Shown piece by piece: positions 1 through 8,971 of a DNA stretch of 64,000 nt. The stretch spans positions 248,001 to 312,000 of the forward strand of contig NZ_JACVAE010000002.1 of the NCBI RefSeq assembly GCF_014851675.1. The letters run 5' to 3'. Each line of letters begins with the position of its first letter. Within the stretch, counting starts at the first letter, position 1. Both the position numbers and the translations under genes were made by a program. Under the pieces are notes generated by a model. That model did no database searches, was not told the origin of the DNA, and saw only the letters and a list, made by a program, of their open reading frames with translations. The stretch is from Rhizobium sp. ARZ01. GTDB taxonomy: Bacteria > Pseudomonadota > Alphaproteobacteria > Rhizobiales > Rhizobiaceae.

Positions 1-606
1 CAGCTTGTCGTGCGCGGCAATGGTGCCGGTATTCAAGATCGTGTTGACCTGGGCCGCGTGCGTAAGCACCTCGAGCCGACCATTGATGGTGCCGGTGTTG
101 TTGATCGCAGCCTTGCCGGCGGCGTTCCCATAGGCCGCTACGAGACCATTCATAACCCCATTGTTGACGATATAAGTGAAGTTCGATCTGGCAACTACAG
201 CGCTAAAGCCTCCCCCAATCGTCCCGTTGTTGGTCAGGTCGAATTGCGTCAGGAGGACATAGATGCCTTCCTGCGACCCGTAGATCTCTCCATCGTTCTC
301 AAGTCTCAGTGTGGCCTCCACCCCTGGTGCCCAGGCCATCATCGCCGTCGACGAGCTCATGACCGAACCTGTGTCCCCGACCACAATCTTGGTATCAGTC
401 CCCTCGCCCAGATAAACGCCGACCCCGTCCGCGAAGACGTTCCCTTCCACGATGAACTTGCGGCTGTTCGCTTTAGCGCTTGCGTCGATTGCGCCGTACA
501 CGGGTGACGTTGCAAGCGTGACACCCTCCTGTATCAGCCAGGTATCGAAGGCGGCCGAGGCTGTAATGGGTGTAGCCGAATCTTCCTTTGTAATGTGGAT
601 CGCCAT
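1..606 (-). CDS. Secreted repeat protein, N-terminal part (cut by left edge)
   Basis: An open frame of 202 codons starts at the ATG at 606 (peptide MAIHITKED...) and runs off the left edge without a stop. The visible part has no classical signal peptide and contains glycine- and asparagine-rich beta-strand repeats with recurring NTGTI and NNGTI units. The complete gene at 20541 has the same kind of repeat before its RTX calcium-binding nonapeptides, so this is probably the start of a similar type I-secreted protein. The RTX part and secretion signal would lie outside the window. GGAAG lies about 8 bases before the ATG. The frame and repeats are directly seen; export is inferred. Confidence 0.7.
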   Translation of the reverse strand, partial: MAIHITKEDSATPITASAAFDTWLIQEGVTLATSPVYGAIDASAKANSRKFIVEGNVFADGVGVYLGEGTDTKIVVGDTGSVMSSSTAMMAWAPGVEATLRLENDGEIYGSQEGIYVLLTQFDLTNNGTIGGGFSAVVARSNFTYIVNNGVMNGLVAAYGNAAGKAAINNTGTINGRLEVLTHAAQVNTILNTGTIAAHDKL

Positions 607-806
607 TTGAGCTTCCTGCATCAACGGTTTAACCAATGCCGCAGAAGCGGCCTGCTCCGGTTGTTAGCGCGGAGCCGGGCATCGGGTTGTCACCAAGGAA
701 ACAGTCAACGGAAAATTGCGGTCGCGTGAACGCACGGCGGCGGCGACACCGCGGCCGGGTGTGTGCCGTAACTCATTCGAGCGGCATCGCGTGTCGGACG
801 TCCAGC

Positions 807-1904
807 TTAGCTGGTGCGAAAATGCTTCGACAGTTTCAGGCCCTGGGCCTGGTAGTTGGAGCCCAGTCCGGCGCCGTAGAGGCTTTCGGGGAGTTCGAGC
901 ATACGCTCGTAGACGAGGCGACCGACGATCTGGCCGTGTTCGAGGATGAAGGGCACCTCGTGGCTGCGAACTTCGAGCACCGCGCGGCTGCCCGAACCGC
1001 CTGCGGCCGCGTGGCCGAAGCCGGGATCGAAGAAGCCGGCATAGTGGACGCGAAACTCACCGACGAGCGGATCGAACGGGGTCATCTCGGCCGCGTAGAG
1101 CGGCGGCACATGCACCGCCTCGCGCGAGACGAGGATATAGAACTCGTCCGGATCGAGGATCAGTTCGTTGCGGCCACGGCTGAAAAGCGGCTCCCAGAAA
1201 TCGAACACGTCGTGCTGGTTCTTCTTGTCGACGTCGACGACCGCCGTGTGATGCTTGCCGCGATAGCCTACCAGCCCTTCCGGACCGGTTCCCACCAGGT
1301 CGATCGACAGCGCGATACCGCCGCCCGAGACGTTCGGCGTGTCGCTTGCAACAAGCGTGTCGGATGCGTGCAGGGCCAGAAGCTCGGCATCCGTCAGCAA
1401 TGCATTACCGCTGCGAAAGCGGATCTGCGACAGGCGCGAGCCGCGCCGCACGACGATCGGGAAGGTGCGCGGCGATATCTCGAGGTAAAGCGGCCCCTTG
1501 TATCCGGCCGGGATCTTGTCGAATTCCTGCGCCCGATCGGTGATAACGCGCGTGAAAATGTCGAGGCGGCCGGTCGAGCTCTTCGGATTGGTCGAGGCCG
1601 ACAGATCGTTCGGTAGGTCGAGGCTTTCCATCAAGGGCACGATGTAGACGCAGCCTGTCTCCAGGACCGCGCCTTCCGACAGGTCGATCACATGCAGCTT
1701 GAGCCGGTCAAGCTTGTCGGCGACAAGGTGCGAGGGGCCGGGCAAGAAGCTCGCACGAACGCGAAAAGCCTTCGAGCCAAGCCGCAGGTCAAGGCTTGCA
1801 GGCTGGATCTGATCGTCATCCAGCGCCGCCTCGCTTACGAGCCTACCGCTGTCGAACAGCCCCTTAATGGCGCGATCCGCCAGAATTCCCGTTGCACGTA
1901 CCAT
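807..1904 (-). CDS. dcd: dCTP deaminase (long two-domain form)
   Basis: This 365-residue protein belongs to the long alphaproteobacterial 2'-deoxycytidine 5'-triphosphate deaminase family, with two dUTPase-like beta-barrel halves in one chain instead of the roughly 190-residue Dcd of enterics. It deaminates dCTP to dUTP in the cytoplasm and feeds dTMP synthesis. Family-like segments are QPASLDLRLG near the N-terminus, STNPKSSTGRLD in the first half, and FDPGFG with EVRSHEVPF in the second. The frame extends upstream to 2027, but the ATG at 1904 (MVRATGIL) is preceded by AGGA at about 9 bases, and a longer start would run into the leader region of metZ. It is divergent from metZ. Confidence 0.9.
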   Translation of the reverse strand: MVRATGILADRAIKGLFDSGRLVSEAALDDDQIQPASLDLRLGSKAFRVRASFLPGPSHLVADKLDRLKLHVIDLSEGAVLETGCVYIVPLMESLDLPNDLSASTNPKSSTGRLDIFTRVITDRAQEFDKIPAGYKGPLYLEISPRTFPIVVRRGSRLSQIRFRSGNALLTDAELLALHASDTLVASDTPNVSGGGIALSIDLVGTGPEGLVGYRGKHHTAVVDVDKKNQHDVFDFWEPLFSRGRNELILDPDEFYILVSREAVHVPPLYAAEMTPFDPLVGEFRVHYAGFFDPGFGHAAAGGSGSRAVLEVRSHEVPFILEHGQIVGRLVYERMLELPESLYGAGLGSNYQAQGLKLSKHFRTS

Positions 1905-1947
1905 TGACCTATCCTTTAAACTGGCCGACAAAACCAAATGCCGGCAA

Positions 1948-1976
1948 TTGACGCAAGCACCGCCAGGCAGTATGGA
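1948..1976 (+). promoter_or_regulatory. Candidate sigma-70 promoter of metZ
   Basis: TTGACG at 1948-1953, a 17-base spacer and TATGGA at 1971-1976 resemble the rhizobial CTTGAC/CTATAT housekeeping promoter. Transcription would start near 1983, just before the riboswitch, which is the expected geometry. The -10 match is only fair. Confidence 0.45.
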
Positions 1977-1985
1977 CCGGATATC

Positions 1986-2042
1986 CCGTGGTGATTTGGC
2001 CGGTCGGCTTGCAGCCACGTTAAACAAGTAGCTAAAAAGGCC
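1986..2042 (+). promoter_or_regulatory. SAM-II riboswitch (metA-type)
   Basis: The segment matches the alphaproteobacterial SAM-II consensus: P1 is CGTGG (1987-1991) pairing with CCACG (2015-2019). Between the arms are GATTTGGCC and GCTTGCAG, and after P1 come TTAAACAAGTAGC and TAAAAAGGCC. GGCC in the loop (1998-2001) can pair with GGCC at 2039-2042 to form the H-type pseudoknot that encloses S-adenosylmethionine. SAM-II is known upstream of methionine genes such as metA and metZ in this class, and metZ follows here. SAM binding would switch off the sulfhydrylase gene. Confidence 0.9.
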
Positions 2043-2050
2043 GGGTGTCC

Positions 2051-2080
2051 AACCGGCCTGCTTTTGCGGCCGGTTTTTTT
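2051..2080 (+). terminator. SAM-controlled intrinsic terminator
   Basis: AACCGGCC (2051-2058) pairs with GGCCGGTT (2068-2075), and seven T's follow at 2074-2080. The 5' arm can instead pair with AAGGCCGG at 2037-2044, the strand that the SAM-II pseudoknot captures. SAM binding should therefore free the terminator arm and stop transcription 20 bases before the metZ start codon. The alternative pairings are seen; the mechanism is inferred. Confidence 0.8.
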
Positions 2081-2099
2081 GTTTGGAAGGCTATATCAC

Positions 2100-3284
2100 A
2101 TGAGCAAGTCCTGGCGCCCGGCAACTCAACTCGTCCATGGCGGCACCACCCGTTCGCAGCATGCTGAAACCTCCGAGGCGATTTTCCTGACGCAGGGCTT
2201 CGTCTACGAAACCTCGGAAGCCGCCGAAGCCCGCTTCAAGGGCGAGACGGAAGGCTTTATCTACGCCCGCTACGGTAGCCCGACCAACGACATGTTCGAG
2301 CGACGCATGTGCCTTCTCGAAGGGGCCGAGGAAGGTCGCGCCATGGCTTCCGGCATGGCGGCGGTCGCAGCTGCGATCCTTTGCCAGGTCAAGGCCGGCG
2401 ATCACATCGTTGCCGCCCGCGCCCTGTTCGGCTCCTGCCGATGGGTGGTCGAGACGCTGGCGCCGAAATACGGCGTAGAGTGTACGCTCGTCGACGGGCG
2501 CGATCTCGCCAACTGGGAAAAGGCGATCCAGAAGAACACCAAGGTCTTCTTCCTCGAAAGCCCGACGAACCCGACACTCGAGGTGGTCGACATCGCCGGC
2601 GTGGCAAAGCTCGCAAACCACATCGGCGCCAAGGTCGTGGTCGACAACGTCTTTGCAACCCCGCTGTTCCAGAAGCCGCTCGAACTCGGTGCGCATGTGG
2701 TCGTCTACTCGGCCACCAAGCACATCGATGGTCAGGGCCGCTGCCTCGGCGGCATCGTGCTGTCCGACAAGCAGTGGGTGGAGGAGAACCTGCAGGAATA
2801 CTTCCGCCACACCGGCCCGGCCATGTCGCCGTTCAATGCCTGGACGCTGCTGAAGGGGATCGAGACGCTGCCACTGCGCGTCCGGCAGCAGACGGAGAAC
2901 GCGTCGCGCATCGCCGATTTCCTTGCCGATCATCCGAAGGTCGCCCGTGTCATCTATCCCGGCCGCAAGGATCACCCCCAGGCCGACATCATCGCCAAGC
3001 AGATGACTGGCGGTTCGACGCTGATCTGCATTGAGCTGAAGGGCGGCAAGGAAGCGGCATTCGCGCTGCAGAACGCACTCGAGATCGTCGAGATCTCCAA
3101 CAATCTCGGCGACGCCAAGAGCCTGATCACCCATCCGGGCACGACGACGCACAAGAACCTGACCGATGAGGCCCGCGCGGAGCTCGGCATTTCGCCCGGC
3201 ACGATCCGCTTCTCAGCCGGCATCGAAGACAGCGAGGATCTGCTCGCTGACTTCGCTCAGGCGCTGGAGAAGGTAAAGGCCTGA
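2100..3284 (+). CDS. metZ: O-succinylhomoserine sulfhydrylase
   Basis: A 394-residue enzyme of the Cys/Met-metabolism PLP-dependent (gamma) family. It joins O-succinylhomoserine and sulfide to homocysteine, the direct-sulfhydrylation route to methionine. ATRYGSP-like (ARYGSPTN) and SGMAA motifs are present, and the PLP lysine is K207 in SATKHIDGQGR. The N-terminus MSKSWRPATQLVHGG is typical of MetZ. The ATG at 2100 has GGAAGG about 9 bases upstream and lies after the terminator; the upstream in-frame start at 2064 falls inside the terminator and is rejected. Control is through the SAM-II riboswitch. A cystathionine gamma-synthase relative is possible, but the riboswitch context favours MetZ. 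Confidence 0.93.
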   Translation: MSKSWRPATQLVHGGTTRSQHAETSEAIFLTQGFVYETSEAAEARFKGETEGFIYARYGSPTNDMFERRMCLLEGAEEGRAMASGMAAVAAAILCQVKAGDHIVAARALFGSCRWVVETLAPKYGVECTLVDGRDLANWEKAIQKNTKVFFLESPTNPTLEVVDIAGVAKLANHIGAKVVVDNVFATPLFQKPLELGAHVVVYSATKHIDGQGRCLGGIVLSDKQWVEENLQEYFRHTGPAMSPFNAWTLLKGIETLPLRVRQQTENASRIADFLADHPKVARVIYPGRKDHPQADIIAKQMTGGSTLICIELKGGKEAAFALQNALEIVEISNNLGDAKSLITHPGTTTHKNLTDEARAELGISPGTIRFSAGIEDSEDLLADFAQALEKVKA

Positions 3285-3400
3285 CAGCGCGCATCACCGC
3301 CTGCCCGGCAGGCGCTGGATCTCAAGCCGGATCAACAAGAGCGACGGACGTTCGAATGGACCCCATTTGGACGCCCGTCACTGCAAGTTTGCTTGACGAT

Positions 3401-3412
3401 AGACAATTGTCT
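3401..3412. promoter_or_regulatory. 12-bp perfect palindrome between metZ and apaG
   Basis: AGACAATTGTCT is its own reverse complement and overlaps the end of a CTTGAC (-35-like) hexamer at 3392-3397. It lies 140 bases before apaG. It may be an operator, but no matching -10 element is clear. Confidence 0.25.
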
Positions 3413-3551
3413 TGATCCGATTGCACAGGACGTGCCAACGAAAGGTCGGAGCGTCAACGTTCGACAGCACCATCAACTACGCAGGCGCAGTCGGACGCAT
3501 CAGCCAGCATCAAACCAGCAGCAGCAACCCCTCAGAGCTCAAGGCGTTGGA

Positions 3552-3944
3552 ATGTACAGAGCGCTTACCCGCGACATAGAGGTGACCGTCGAGCCCTACT
3601 TCCTGGAGGAGCAATCCGATCCGGACGACAGCCGCTACGTCTGGGGATACCGCATCGTGATTGCCAACCATTCGGATATCTCGGTCAAGCTGATAACCCG
3701 CTACTGGAACATCACCGACCAGAACGGGATCGTGGACGAAGTCAGCGGCCCCGGCGTCGTCGGCGAGCAGCCGGTACTTGGGCCGGGAGATACCTACGAG
3801 TACTCCTCCGGCTGTCCGCTCGATACACCATCCGGCGTCATGTTCGGCCACTACCAGATGGAAACACCGGCGGGGGAAGCGTTCGACGTCGCCATTCCTG
3901 CCTTTTCGCTTGATGCGCCGGGACAGACGCGCACGCTGAACTGA
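3552..3944 (+). CDS. apaG: ApaG domain protein (DUF525)
   Basis: A 130-residue protein that is an ApaG/DUF525 beta-sandwich over its entire length. It carries the glycine-rich [14 protein letters not shown] loop and the typical YVWGYRI and WNITDQNG segments. The family resembles a fibronectin type III fold; the biochemical role in bacteria is unsettled (linked to Ap4A and cobalt resistance in enterics). The ATG at 3552 ([15 protein letters not shown]) matches the usual family start; the frame extends upstream to 3393 with low-complexity sequence unlike the family. It follows metZ by 267 bases and is read in the same direction. Confidence 0.92.
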   Translation: MYRALTRDIEVTVEPYFLEEQSDPDDSRYVWGYRIVIANHSDISVKLITRYWNITDQNGIVDEVSGPGVVGEQPVLGPGDTYEYSSGCPLDTPSGVMFGHYQMETPAGEAFDVAIPAFSLDAPGQTRTLN

Positions 3945-4001
3945 ATTTGCCGACGCCCCGACGCAAGAGCCCGCTACCGGTCACCTTCCGGTGAGTGACT
4001 G

Positions 4002-4463
4002 CTACATTGCGCTGTCGCTGTTAAAGATATCGGCCATGACCCTCCAGTTGTCGCCCGCCTTTTTCCAAACGACGACGTATTTTCCCTTATCGTGGACGGG
4101 CTTGTCGGTCGTGAATCCGAGCTCGTAGGTTCCGATCTCATAGGCAATGTCACCCGATTGGGCGACTTCGACAAGGGAAGGGGAAAAGATGAGCGAAAAA
4201 TCCTTCATGCCGACGAGGCCCTTCCAGGCCGCCTCAACAGCACTTCGTCCCTTGGCGATCGGCATGCCCGGTGCCAAGACCGCCCCGTCTTCGGCATAGA
4301 ACTCGGCAATGGCCTTCGGGTCTTTGGTCGCGACGGCCTTCAGCCACGTCTCGTCAATCTTCATAATCTGCTGCCTGTTGTCGTCCGAACTGGCGACCGG
4401 CATATCAGCCGCCATCACGACGCCGACGGTCAGCGGCACGAGAAAGGCAATTGCGCGTATCAT
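4002..4463 (-). CDS. Periplasmic SnoaL/DUF4440-like protein
   Basis: A 153-residue protein with a signal peptide (MIRAIAFLVPLTVGVVMAADMP, predicted cleavage near residue 20) and a SnoaL-like/NTF2-fold domain. WLKAVATKDPKAIAEFYAEDGAVLAPGMP and the C-terminal WKKAGDNWRVMADIFNSD are characteristic. Members of the fold bind small ligands or act as isomerases or cyclases, but the reaction here cannot be read from sequence. The start is fixed by a very strong ribosome binding site, GAGGAGGAGG, just before the ATG at 4463. It is monocistronic and convergent with apaG. Confidence 0.75.
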   Translation of the reverse strand: MIRAIAFLVPLTVGVVMAADMPVASSDDNRQQIMKIDETWLKAVATKDPKAIAEFYAEDGAVLAPGMPIAKGRSAVEAAWKGLVGMKDFSLIFSPSLVEVAQSGDIAYEIGTYELGFTTDKPVHDKGKYVVVWKKAGDNWRVMADIFNSDSAM

Positions 4464-4596
4464 GGCCTCCTCCTCGACGAGCGCGGCGGCCACAGAAAGC
4501 GGTCACCGCGATCGTACTGTCCATCATGCGCGCGACTCTAACATAAAAGCGGACGCCGGGGCAGGCGTCCGCTTCTGCAAATCGGGACGGAGTGCG

Positions 4597-5586
4597 TCAG
4601 ACGGCGGCGACCTCGCCGATCTCGAACCGATAGGTCGTCGAGCAGAATTCGCAGGTGGCGGAAATCTGGCCGTCCGTCGCAGCGTGCTCGATCTCCTCGG
4701 CCGAAAGCCCAGAAAGAACGGCCTTGAGCTTTTCGCGCGAACAGGCGCAGCGATCGAATACCTGCTGTGGCGAGTAGACCCGCACACCGCGCTCATGGAA
4801 AAGCCGGTACAACAGGCGCTCGGTTCCGACATTCGGGTCCGTCAACTCGTCGGCATCGATCGTCTCGACCAGTGACCGGGCTTCCGCCCACTTGTCGTCT
4901 TCGCCGATCTTGTGACCAATTTCATCACCATCGCCACCGGGCAAGTCCGCCTGGCGCATACGCTCAGGCGACTCCGGGAGGAACTGCGCCACCATGCCGC
5001 CCGCACGCCAGCGGTGACGCGAATTGCCGTTACCATCACGATCGAAGAGCTCGGCAACGCCCAGACGCACGCGGGTTGGAATCTGCTCAGACTGGCGGAA
5101 ATAGACGCCGGCGATCTCCTCTAGTGTGTGGCCGTCCAGCGCCACGATACCCTGATAGCGCTGAGTATAGGCGCCCTGGTCTATGGTGAAAGCGAGTATG
5201 CCCTTGCCGAGCAGTTCATGCGGGGCGGCCTTGCCGGCTTTCACCGCGGCTTCCAGCGCGTCGGCATCGTAGCGGGCATAAGCGCGCACGTTCTCGGGGC
5301 TGGAAAAATCCGCCACGAGCAGATCGACAGGACCATCGCTCTTCGTTTGCAGGATTAGCTTGCCATCGAACTTCAGCGACGTGCCAAGCAGGACCGTCAG
5401 GACGATCGCTTCGGCCAGAAGGCGCGCGACGGGCTGCGGGTAATCGTGCCGCTCGAGAATCGCGTCAAGCATCGGCCCGAGCTGGACCGCACGGCCACGC
5501 ACGTCGAGGCCTTCCACCTGGAACGGCACGACGTGATCGTCGCCGGCAAAATCGAGTTCGCCAAGTTTAGGGGCTGGCTGGGCCAT
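4597..5586 (-). CDS. hslO: Redox-regulated chaperone Hsp33
   Basis: A 329-residue Hsp33-family holdase. In the reduced state four cysteines hold zinc; oxidation releases zinc and activates binding of unfolding proteins. The cysteines are visible as a CxC pair (C280, C282) and a CxxC pair (C312, C315) at the C-terminus. The core has GTSLKFDGKLILQ and other family segments. The ATG at 5586 (MAQPAPKLGEL) has AGGAG about 7 bases upstream; the frame extends to 5634 without support. It lies downstream of argD-argF on the same strand after a 200-base gap, an order common in rhizobia. Confidence 0.95.
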   Translation of the reverse strand: MAQPAPKLGELDFAGDDHVVPFQVEGLDVRGRAVQLGPMLDAILERHDYPQPVARLLAEAIVLTVLLGTSLKFDGKLILQTKSDGPVDLLVADFSSPENVRAYARYDADALEAAVKAGKAAPHELLGKGILAFTIDQGAYTQRYQGIVALDGHTLEEIAGVYFRQSEQIPTRVRLGVAELFDRDGNGNSRHRWRAGGMVAQFLPESPERMRQADLPGGDGDEIGHKIGEDDKWAEARSLVETIDADELTDPNVGTERLLYRLFHERGVRVYSPQQVFDRCACSREKLKAVLSGLSAEEIEHAATDGQISATCEFCSTTYRFEIGEVAAV

Positions 5587-5788
5587 TATCTGCTCCTTCA
5601 ACGCCAAAACCCGCCTCAGGCGGATGCTGCTCACATCTGCCTGCGGCGAGTGCGTTCTTCAGTGATACTGCGCATGACCGCCGGGATGATCCGGCGGGGC
5701 GACGCCAACCACAGGCGCCGCGGCGATATCGGGTTCGCGCCATAGATCGTGGCACTTGCAGGCGTTTTCAATAGGCGCGAACCACCGG

Positions 5789-6700
5789 TCAAATGACGTT
5801 CAGGCACCAGGCAAGGATGGACTTCTGCGCGTGCAGGCGGTTTTCCGCCTCATCGAAAACGACAGACTGCGGTCCGTCGATGACCTCGTTGGTGACTTCC
5901 TCACCGCGGTGCGCCGGCAGGCAGTGCATGAAGAGCGCGTCCTTGTCGGCCTTCGCCATCAGCGCCTCGTTCACCTGGAACGGCTGGAAAACGTTGTGGC
6001 CACGGGCGCGATGCTCCTGGTTCATCGACACCCAGCAGTCGGTGACCACGCAATCGGCACCGGCGACGGCCTGGTCGGCATCATGGCTAAGCACGATATC
6101 GCCGCCATTGTTGCGTGCCCAGTTGAGGATCTTGTCTTCCGGCTCGGAGCCGAGCGGCACGGCCATATTCATTCGGTAGCCGAAGCGGGCAGCCCCCTCC
6201 ACAAATGAATGGAGCACGTTGTTGCCGTCGCCCGTCCAGGCGATCGTCCGCCCCTTCACCGGCCCGCGATGTTCCTCGAAGGTCATGATGTCGGCCATAA
6301 TCTGGCAGGGATGCGTCAGGTCCGTCAGCGCGTTGATCACCGGCACGGTCGCGTATTCTGCAAGCTCGAGCAGGCGGGAATGGTCCGTCGTACGGATCAT
6401 GATCGCATCGACATAGCGCGAAAGTACCTTCGCCGTGTCGCCGATCGTCTCGGCGCGGCCAAGCTGCATTTCGGTACCCGACAGGAACAGTGTCTCGCCG
6501 CCGAGCTGGCGCATGCCCACGTCGAACGATACGCGCGTGCGTGTCGAGGGCTTTTCGAAGATCATCGCGAGCATCTTGCCGGCGAGCGGCTTGTCGGCCG
6601 TTCCGGCCTTGGTCGCTGCCTTTCGCACCTTGGCGTCATCCATGATCGTGCGAAGGTTCTCAGCCGTCATCGCAGAGAGGTCGAGGAAGTGTCTGGCCAT
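5789..6700 (-). CDS. argF: Ornithine carbamoyltransferase
   Basis: A 303-residue anabolic OTCase making citrulline from ornithine and carbamoyl phosphate in arginine synthesis. The carbamoyl-phosphate site STRTR is at 52-56, HPCQ at 130-133 and the [11 protein letters not shown] ornithine-loop motif near 259-269. Length is normal. It starts 35 bases downstream of argD, so the two are almost certainly one operon (argD-argF). Confidence 0.96.
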   Translation of the reverse strand: MARHFLDLSAMTAENLRTIMDDAKVRKAATKAGTADKPLAGKMLAMIFEKPSTRTRVSFDVGMRQLGGETLFLSGTEMQLGRAETIGDTAKVLSRYVDAIMIRTTDHSRLLELAEYATVPVINALTDLTHPCQIMADIMTFEEHRGPVKGRTIAWTGDGNNVLHSFVEGAARFGYRMNMAVPLGSEPEDKILNWARNNGGDIVLSHDADQAVAGADCVVTDCWVSMNQEHRARGHNVFQPFQVNEALMAKADKDALFMHCLPAHRGEEVTNEVIDGPQSVVFDEAENRLHAQKSILAWCLNVI

Positions 6701-6735
6701 GCTGTCAGTCCTGCTGTTTTACCCTCGGCGTCGCC

Positions 6736-7929
6736 TCAGGCCTGCTTTTTCTCGGCACTCAATTTTTCCGCCGCCCGTTCGATCCGCGCCAGGCCCTCGC
6801 GAGCCTCCTCGGCCGTCGTGATCAGCGGCGGCAGCAGCCGCAACACGTTGTCGCCGGCCGGAACGAGCAGCATATGCTCGGCGCGAACCGCCTTCAGCAA
6901 ATCCGCCGATGGAACCTTGGCCTTGATGCCGAGCATCAGGCCCTCGCCGCGGATATCCTCGATGATATCCGGAAAACGGTCCTTCAACGAGGCCAGTCCC
7001 TGGCGGAGCACCAGCGCGACGTCACGAACATGGGCGAGGAACCCCTCTTCCAGCACGACATCAAGGACGGCGTTGCCCACGGCCATTGCCAGCGGGTTAC
7101 CGCCATATGTCGAACCGTGGGTGCCGGCCACCATGCCGGAAGCCGCTTCCGCGGTCGCAAGGCATGCGCCGAGCGGAAAGCCACCGCCAATACCCTTGGC
7201 AACGGCCATGATATCAGGTGTGATCCCTGCCCATTCATGGGCGAAGAACTTGCCCGTGCGGCCGACGCCGCTCTGCACTTCGTCGAGGATCAGGAGCAGG
7301 CCGAACTCGTCGCAAAGCGCCCGCAACTCCCGCAGGAATTCGTTCGACACGACGCGGATGCCGCCCTCGCCCTGCACCGGCTCGATCAGGATCGCCGCAG
7401 TTTCTTCGGTTATCGCGTTCTTGACGGCAGCGATATCGCCGAAAGGCACCTGGTAGAAACCGGGCGCCTTCGGCCCGAAGCCTTCGAGATATTTCTCCTG
7501 GCCGCCGGCGGCAATCGTCGCAAGCGTACGGCCATGGAAGGCACCCTCGAAGGTGATGACATGGAACTTGCCGGGATGACCCTTGGCGAAATGATAGCGC
7601 CGTGCCGTCTTGATCGCGCATTCCAGCGCCTCGGCGCCGGAATTGGTGAAGAACACCTTATCGGCAAAGGTCGCCTCCGTCAGCCGCTTGCCGAGCGTTT
7701 CCTGTCCAGGAACCTCGTACAGGTTCGACAGATGCCAGACCTTGTCGGCCTGTGCCTTCAGGCTCTCGACCAGATGAGGATGGGCATGCCCCAGCGAATT
7801 GACCGCGACGCCGGCTGCAAAATCGAGATAGCGCGAACCATCCTCCGCGATCAGCCAGACGCCCTCGCCGCGCTCGAAACGCAGCGGCGCACGCAGATAG
7901 GTCTCGTAAAGCGGCGTGGCATCAGCCAT
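6736..7929 (-). CDS. argD: Acetylornithine aminotransferase
   Basis: A 397-residue class-III PLP aminotransferase, converting N-acetylglutamate semialdehyde to N-acetylornithine with glutamate (and possibly the succinyldiaminopimelate step for lysine). Family motifs are FTNSGAEA, the PLP-aspartate strand LDEVQSG (about 215-221) and the Schiff-base lysine K245 in [13 protein letters not shown]. The ATG at 7929 ([12 protein letters not shown]) is preceded by AAGGAG; the longer frame to 7989 has no such site. It is followed by argF, and the product feeds OTCase after deacetylation. Confidence 0.95.
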   Translation of the reverse strand: MADATPLYETYLRAPLRFERGEGVWLIAEDGSRYLDFAAGVAVNSLGHAHPHLVESLKAQADKVWHLSNLYEVPGQETLGKRLTEATFADKVFFTNSGAEALECAIKTARRYHFAKGHPGKFHVITFEGAFHGRTLATIAAGGQEKYLEGFGPKAPGFYQVPFGDIAAVKNAITEETAAILIEPVQGEGGIRVVSNEFLRELRALCDEFGLLLILDEVQSGVGRTGKFFAHEWAGITPDIMAVAKGIGGGFPLGACLATAEAASGMVAGTHGSTYGGNPLAMAVGNAVLDVVLEEGFLAHVRDVALVLRQGLASLKDRFPDIIEDIRGEGLMLGIKAKVPSADLLKAVRAEHMLLVPAGDNVLRLLPPLITTAEEAREGLARIERAAEKLSAEKKQA

Positions 7930-8355
7930 GGCGCGTATCTCCTTCGCAGCGGATGCGGAATACAGTTCCCGGGCTTGTCTTTTCCTCACGGGAAAAATCG
8001 AAAATGCCGCCTTTCGGCGGCGGCCGCACTATCTGCATTTCAGGGGCCGATGTCAACAAAAGGACGCAACGTCAATCGGCCTTAACATACCGCTGCGTGA
8101 CGATTCACAACACTCGATGGAAGTGTCGCAAGTGAGTCACACCTTACGAGCAAGTTGGGGAAAACTGGAAAATCGAATCGGCCGGATTCCCGCGACTCTT
8201 GTCACAGAGTCCCCCTGTCAGTAGGTTAAAAGTCAATTGCTAGACTGCATGCGGCGGAACTAGTCACCAACAGTATCAGAGCGTTCCGTGCTCCGGAGCC
8301 ATCCGGGGCGCTGGAGAGGGATTCCCGGTAGCGAACGCTGGAACGGAGGCGGTAG
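7930..8355. other. Divergent argD/gcrA intergenic region
   Basis: A 426-base divergent promoter region with no supportable gene. Its notable content is the GANTC cluster in its middle (annotated separately). A TTAA with TTGC 7 bases later near 8226 is only a poor half-match to a CtrA box. No hairpin with a T-run was found. Confidence 0.5.
8102..8211. promoter_or_regulatory. Cluster of six GANTC (CcrM) methylation sites
   Basis: GANTC occurs at 8102-8106, 8134-8138, 8175-8179, 8185-8189, 8194-8198 and 8207-8211, that is six sites in 110 bases where well under one is expected. The cell-cycle methyltransferase CcrM methylates GANTC, and GcrA is the sigma-70 cofactor known to act at methylated GANTC promoters. 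The cluster ends 145 bases before the gcrA start codon. Confidence 0.75.
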
Positions 8356-8874
8356 ATGAACTGGACAGACGAGAGGGTCGAGAAGCTCAAGAAGCTCTGG
8401 TCCGAAGGACTGAGTGCCAGCCAGATCGCAGCACAACTCGGCGGCGTCAGTCGCAACGCGGTGATCGGCAAAGTCCATCGGCTCGCGCTGCCCGGCCGCG
8501 CCAAGGCGGGCGGCACGCCGACTGCGACCCGCGCCAAGCGACCGGCGTCTGCGCCGCGCCCTGCAAACTTCGCGCCCCGCGTGGCAACCCGCACGGTTGT
8601 CCGCCCGGCAGGCGCAACCGTCATCAAGGAAGAGGTCGCCTTTGAGTATGACGACCTGCCAGCTACCCGGGTCGTCACCAACGTGGTCCTGCCGATGTCG
8701 CGTCGGCTGGAACTGACGGAGCTGACCGAGCGCACCTGCAAGTGGCCGAACGGCGATCCGCTGACGGAAGAATTTCATTTCTGCGGCAACGAGTCCCCGG
8801 ACAACTCGCCGTACTGCCTCTATCATCAGCGACTGGCCTATCAGCCGTCAGCCGAACGTCGCCGGATGCGTTGA
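8356..8874 (+). CDS. gcrA: Cell-cycle regulator GcrA
   Basis: A 172-residue GcrA-family protein. The N-terminal helix-turn-helix-like segment (1-45: MNWTDERVEKLKKLWSEGLS, then ASQIAAQLGG and SRNAVIGKVHRL) is the family hallmark, followed by a basic Ala/Pro-rich linker and the conserved C-terminal region (about 115-172) with CKWPNGDP and FCGNE...YCLYHQRLAY. In Caulobacter GcrA binds sigma-70 RNA polymerase and activates promoters carrying methylated GANTC. GAGG with suitable spacing precedes the ATG. It is divergent from argD, and its own upstream region carries six GANTC sites. Confidence 0.96.
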   Translation: MNWTDERVEKLKKLWSEGLSASQIAAQLGGVSRNAVIGKVHRLALPGRAKAGGTPTATRAKRPASAPRPANFAPRVATRTVVRPAGATVIKEEVAFEYDDLPATRVVTNVVLPMSRRLELTELTERTCKWPNGDPLTEEFHFCGNESPDNSPYCLYHQRLAYQPSAERRRMR

Positions 8875-8918
8875 TCGGGCACCGCCCTTTCCTAGCGAAC
8901 AAGCAGCGAGACAAATGC

Positions 8919-8946
8919 AAACGGGCCCCTCAAGGCCCGTTTTCGT
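8919..8946. terminator. Shared gcrA/phoB terminator
   Basis: ACGGGCC (8921-8927) and GGCCCGT (8934-8940) form a perfect stem, followed by TTTTCGTTT on the plus strand. The element lies between the convergent gcrA and phoB, and the minus strand also leaves a short T-run, so it may serve both. Confidence 0.8.
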
Positions 8947-8971
8947 TTCCGATTGTCGCGTCGCGACGCTC

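Noticed and set aside
2064..2099. Longer start for metZ
   Set aside because: It would begin inside the terminator hairpin of the SAM-II riboswitch.
8226..8240. CtrA-like TTAA-N7-TT site before gcrA
   Set aside because: Only one half-site fits the consensus TTAA-N7-TTAA.
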